DNA of 64,000 nucleotides from Priestia megaterium (lineage in GTDB: Bacteria > Bacillota > Bacilli > Bacillales > Bacillaceae_H). The notes beneath the pieces are model-generated. The model had not been told where the DNA came from. It saw only the letters and a list, made by a program, of their open reading frames with translations, and searched no databases. Below, one piece after another: positions 61,068 to 64,000 of this stretch (position 1 is its first letter; every line of letters starts with the position of its first letter). Position numbers and translations under genes: made by a program. Where the stretch lies: NCBI RefSeq assembly GCF_023824195.1, contig NZ_CP085442.1, forward strand, positions 1,030,001 through 1,094,000, written 5' to 3'.

Positions 61068-62183
61068 ATGCAAGATAGAATTTTTCTTTCATCTCCTCAT
61101 ATGAGTGAAGAAGGATATGAAATGGAATACGTGAAAGAAGCTTTTGATACAAACTGGATTGCTCCTCTTGGAGAGAATGTGAACAAGTTTGAAGAAGAGT
61201 TAGCAGCTACAGTGGGTTCAAAATCAGCAGCAGCTTTGTCTTCAGGAACAGCAGCCATCCACTTAGCTTTAAAAGCAGCAGGGGTAGAAGCGGGTGATAT
61301 TGTTTTTTGTCCAACGCTTACTTTCTCAGCTACAGCAAATCCAATAATCTATCAAAATGCTACTCCTGTTTTTATTGATAGTAATGAAGAAACATGGAAT
61401 ATGTGTCCGAAAGCATTAGAAGAAGCTTTTACAAAGTATCCTAATGTAAAAGCCGTTATTGTTGTGCACCTTTATGGACTATCGGCTGATATGGATAAAA
61501 TTACAGAGATTTGTACAAAACATAATATCCCCTTAATTGAAGATGCAGCTGAAAGTCTAGGAACTTACTATAAAGGAAAGCATACAGGTACTTTCGGAGA
61601 CTATGGTATTTTCTCTTTTAATGGTAATAAAATTATTACAACTTCTGGCGGGGGAATGCTTGTCTCGAATAACGAAGAAAAAATCTCAAAAGCTCGTTTC
61701 TGGGCTACACAGAGCCGTGACCAAGCAAGACATTATCAGCATAGTGAATTAGGGTTCAACTATCGTATGAGTAATGTTGTTGCAGGGATCGGCCGAGGTC
61801 AGTTAAAGGTGTTAGATCAACGAGTAGAGAAAAAAAGAGAGATTTTCTCTTTTTATAAAGAACATTTAAGTGAACTCGAAGGAATTGAGTTTATGCCTAG
61901 CAATGAATGGGATGAACCGAACTATTGGTTAAGCAGCGTAACTTTAAATGGTCCAGTAAGACCTATTGATGTCATGGAAGCATTAGAGAAAGAGAATATT
62001 GAGTCAAGACCTGTATGGAAACCAATGCATATGCAACCCTTCTTTGAAAAATACGATTTTGTTGGTGAAGGTATTGCAGAGAAGTTATTTAAAAATGGTT
62101 TGTGTATACCTAGTGATACCAAAATGACCTTAGACGATTTAAGAAGAATAGTAAGGATTATTAGACAGTTGTGGGTGCAATAA
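61068..62183 (+). CDS. epsN: EpsN/PglE-type sugar aminotransferase
   Basis: A 371-residue DegT/DnrJ/EryC1 PLP enzyme. The PLP lysine is Lys188 (SFNGNKIITTSGGG), the aspartate is Asp159 (LIEDAAES), and SSGTAAIHLAL binds the phosphate. It transfers an amino group, usually from glutamate, to the 4-keto-sugar made by EpsC. The ATG follows AAAGGAAGGAAG. The gene order dehydratase-acetyltransferase-aminotransferase differs from the reaction order but all three steps are present. Confidence 0.92.
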   Translation: MQDRIFLSSPHMSEEGYEMEYVKEAFDTNWIAPLGENVNKFEEELAATVGSKSAAALSSGTAAIHLALKAAGVEAGDIVFCPTLTFSATANPIIYQNATPVFIDSNEETWNMCPKALEEAFTKYPNVKAVIVVHLYGLSADMDKITEICTKHNIPLIEDAAESLGTYYKGKHTGTFGDYGIFSFNGNKIITTSGGGMLVSNNEEKISKARFWATQSRDQARHYQHSELGFNYRMSNVVAGIGRGQLKVLDQRVEKKREIFSFYKEHLSELEGIEFMPSNEWDEPNYWLSSVTLNGPVRPIDVMEALEKENIESRPVWKPMHMQPFFEKYDFVGEGIAEKLFKNGLCIPSDTKMTLDDLRRIVRIIRQLWVQ

Positions 62184-62414
62184 GGAAAGTTTTCCATTGT
62201 AGGATTTAAGGTTAAAGCGTAATGTATAATATCTCTTAAATATAATATCTAAGTAGTTGTAATTTCCTGTTTGAAATTAGATTTTTTATAATGCTTAATA
62301 CTATAAAGAGTACTCAAATTATTTCTCCTGTTTAGAGCAAAATAATTTAATAATTGATATTTATACATAATATCCCGTTAAAGTTTTAAGTAATGATTAA
62401 ATAAGGATGATTAA

Positions 62415-63692
62415 ATGAATGGAAAATTAAATTTTTTAATAAGGAAAGTTTTTGGTATTTTCTTAGGATCCACAGTCTTCATGGCATCACAATTCTTAAT
62501 AATTGTAGTACTAGCAAAACTAGGGTCTCCTCGAGAAGTAGGGGAATTTGGTTTAGCTGTAGCTATTACAGGTCCAATATATATGTTTTTTTCTATGCAA
62601 TTAAGAAGTATGTATGTAACTGATAGAGATAAAAAATACAAATTTATTGATTATATGTCTCTATGTCTTGTTAATGCTACTATAGCTCTGGTAGTAACTG
62701 TTTTATGTGTATTAAATAAACCTTCTGAAATGGTATTGTTAGTTTTATTATACTCAATAGCTAAATTTTTACAAACGTTAGGGGAAATTGTATATGGTAA
62801 GATGCAAAGAGAGGAGAAACTTGTACTAGTAGGGGTATCTAATTGTTTAAAAGGTATAGTATCCCTATTTTTTTTCAGTATCATTTTCTATATAACAAGA
62901 GAATTAGTTCTTGCAACTCTAGGAATTGTTATTTCTTGGTTTTTAGTACTATACCTTTATGATTTACCTAGAAGTAATCTTGAAAGAACGACTCAGCTAT
63001 TCAAAGGGTTAATGAATATTAAATTTCATAATATGAAGAACCTATGGATGTTAGCTCTTCCTTTAGGTTTGATCTCTCTTCTGTATTCTTTTAATACTAA
63101 TATAACTAGATATTTCGTAACTTACTATTTTGATGAAACTGCTTTAGGTTATTTTACTGCATGTGCATATTTAATGATGATAGGTAATACATTTATTGGT
63201 GCTGTGGGTCAAACGTTAAGTTCTAGAATGGCGACTTATTATAATATCTCAACAAGTAATAAAAAGTTTAATAAATTACTAATCTCTATGGTTCTGTTTG
63301 GTTTATTAATAGGAGTTCTCACTACAATATTAACTAGTTTGTTAGGGAGTGATATATTAACAATCTTTTATGGTAGCGAGTATAGTCATTATTCTATATT
63401 GTTAACATTATTAATGAGTGCCACCATTATACGCTATCCAGCAGAATTCATAGGATATGCTACTATTGCATCAAGAACATATAAATTTGAAGTACCTATG
63501 TTAATTATAATGTTGATTAGTAGTGTAATAAGTAGTTGGAAACTAATACCTTTAATGGGTCTCAACGGAGCAGCTTTTTCAATATTACTTTCTTCATTAA
63601 TAGCAGCTATAGGAAGAGTAGTTATTATTATTAGGGCAAATAAATTAAAGGCGAGTGGTAAAATATATGAACAAAATAAACACATCAGTTAG
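62415..63692 (+). CDS. Wzx-type oligosaccharide flippase
   Basis: A 425-residue protein with about 12 hydrophobic segments and few charged loops, as in polysaccharide export (MOP/Wzx) flippases that move lipid-linked repeat units across the membrane. It starts with a basic stretch (GKLNFLIRKVFGIFLGSTVF) and contains LAKLGSPREVGEFGLA, a usual early motif. A 231-base gap of AT-rich DNA separates it from epsN, with AAATAAGGATG as ribosome site. The region is markedly AT-richer than the preceding genes. The next gene overlaps its end by 26 bases. Confidence 0.85.
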   Translation: MNGKLNFLIRKVFGIFLGSTVFMASQFLIIVVLAKLGSPREVGEFGLAVAITGPIYMFFSMQLRSMYVTDRDKKYKFIDYMSLCLVNATIALVVTVLCVLNKPSEMVLLVLLYSIAKFLQTLGEIVYGKMQREEKLVLVGVSNCLKGIVSLFFFSIIFYITRELVLATLGIVISWFLVLYLYDLPRSNLERTTQLFKGLMNIKFHNMKNLWMLALPLGLISLLYSFNTNITRYFVTYYFDETALGYFTACAYLMMIGNTFIGAVGQTLSSRMATYYNISTSNKKFNKLLISMVLFGLLIGVLTTILTSLLGSDILTIFYGSEYSHYSILLTLLMSATIIRYPAEFIGYATIASRTYKFEVPMLIIMLISSVISSWKLIPLMGLNGAAFSILLSSLIAAIGRVVIIIRANKLKASGKIYEQNKHIS

Positions 63693-64000
63693 ATATTCAA
63701 AGGTACCGTCTGAGTATTTATTAGCACCTTTATTAATGCTTGTAATTCTTTCTGTTAGTGTATTTTATATTATAGGGAATAATTACAATAATATTCTTAT
63801 AATTATTCCTATTATAATTACTTTCATCTTTCTTGTCCCAAGGCTTTCGTTAATCATAGTAGGCAAACGGCCACCCTTTGATGTTTGGTCTATATTTACT
63901 TACACTGCTCTTTTAGTTTTTATCTACTCTCCTTTATATCATTTAATCACAGGGAGACCTATTGCTAAAAATTTGCCGTATGACATGACAGAATTGATTT
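63667..64000 (+). CDS. Membrane protein, probable polysaccharide polymerase (3' end outside the window)
   Basis: From the ATG at 63667, 111 codons are open to the window end. They encode a basic start (MNKINTSVRYSKVPSEYLLA) and at least three hydrophobic helices (LLMLVILSVSVFYIIG; NILIIIPIIITFIFLV; IFTYTALLVFIYSPLY). Overlap with the flippase gene and cluster position fit a Wzy-type repeat-unit polymerase or O-antigen-ligase-like protein. That is inferred from context because the diagnostic part is missing. Confidence 0.65.
   Translation, partial: MNKINTSVRYSKVPSEYLLAPLLMLVILSVSVFYIIGNNYNNILIIIPIIITFIFLVPRLSLIIVGKRPPFDVWSIFTYTALLVFIYSPLYHLITGRPIAKNLPYDMTELI

Overview
The window looks like chromosome of a low-GC, spore-forming, motile Bacillaceae bacterium, most probably Priestia (Bacillus) megaterium or a close relative. 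That assignment is inference. It rests on the GlcU/glucose dehydrogenase pair, a Bacillus-type flagellin, GlnK/GlnL, SdpI/SdpR, SinR/SinI, a poly-gamma-glutamate operon, AGGAGG-type ribosome binding sites, frequent TTG/GTG starts, and one ~300 bp intergenic repeat present six times. I saw no rRNA, tRNA or CRISPR array.

Layout. 1-9 kb: glucose uptake and oxidation (glcU-gdh), a YocS-type symporter, a DUF3311/sodium-solute symporter pair, and glnK-glnL followed by gltT, with a GlnL-type box in front of gltT. 9-19 kb: cell-wall proteins (NlpC/P60 hydrolase, zinc amidase, a giant SpoIID-domain protein with eight repeats), an aldo/keto reductase, small proteins and an ArsB-like transporter. 19.6-26.8 kb: a divergent cluster with an N-acylamino-acid racemase, a GNAT acyltransferase and an RpiR regulator on one side, and a PAS/sigma-54 activator, a class III aminotransferase and a symporter on the other. 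It carries a textbook sigma-54 promoter and a triple operator, and probably handles D- or unusual amino acids. 27-39.5 kb: MFS and RND exporters, the SdpR/SdpI pair with a palindromic operator, a decayed TnpB element, a GGDEF-EAL protein, GTP cyclohydrolase I, and a thioredoxin-reductase-like flavoprotein without its redox cysteines.

40-45 kb: a poly-gamma-glutamate capsule operon, pgsB-pgsC-pgsA-capD-like plus a membrane-anchored peptidoglycan-binding protein. 45-53 kb: flagellin with a SigD promoter and a CsrA-type leader, the DUF969-DUF979-pcp operon, a zinc-ribbon membrane protein next to a TcaA-like protein, an HPP protein and a PHP phosphatase. 53-64 kb: a biofilm region. A SinR homologue lies upstream of a 40-residue SinI homologue whose leader closely resembles a cyclic-di-GMP-I (GEMM) riboswitch. 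This is followed by a broken pgcA fragment, an acetyltransferase, a GH26 mannanase, a VanZ protein, and an exopolysaccharide operon (epsC, epsM and epsN homologues, flippase, start of a polymerase-like gene). The long leader of that operon folds into a pseudoknot-containing structured RNA, likely the EAR/epsC antitermination element.

The most interesting hypothesis is a direct circuit: cyclic-di-GMP (a GGDEF-EAL protein is encoded in the window) is sensed by an RNA switch that sets SinI production; SinI would titrate SinR; SinR would control matrix genes such as the adjacent eps operon, which has its own antitermination RNA. The aptamer, the SinI/SinR similarity and the gene order are read from the sequence. 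The direction of the switch and the regulatory links are inference.
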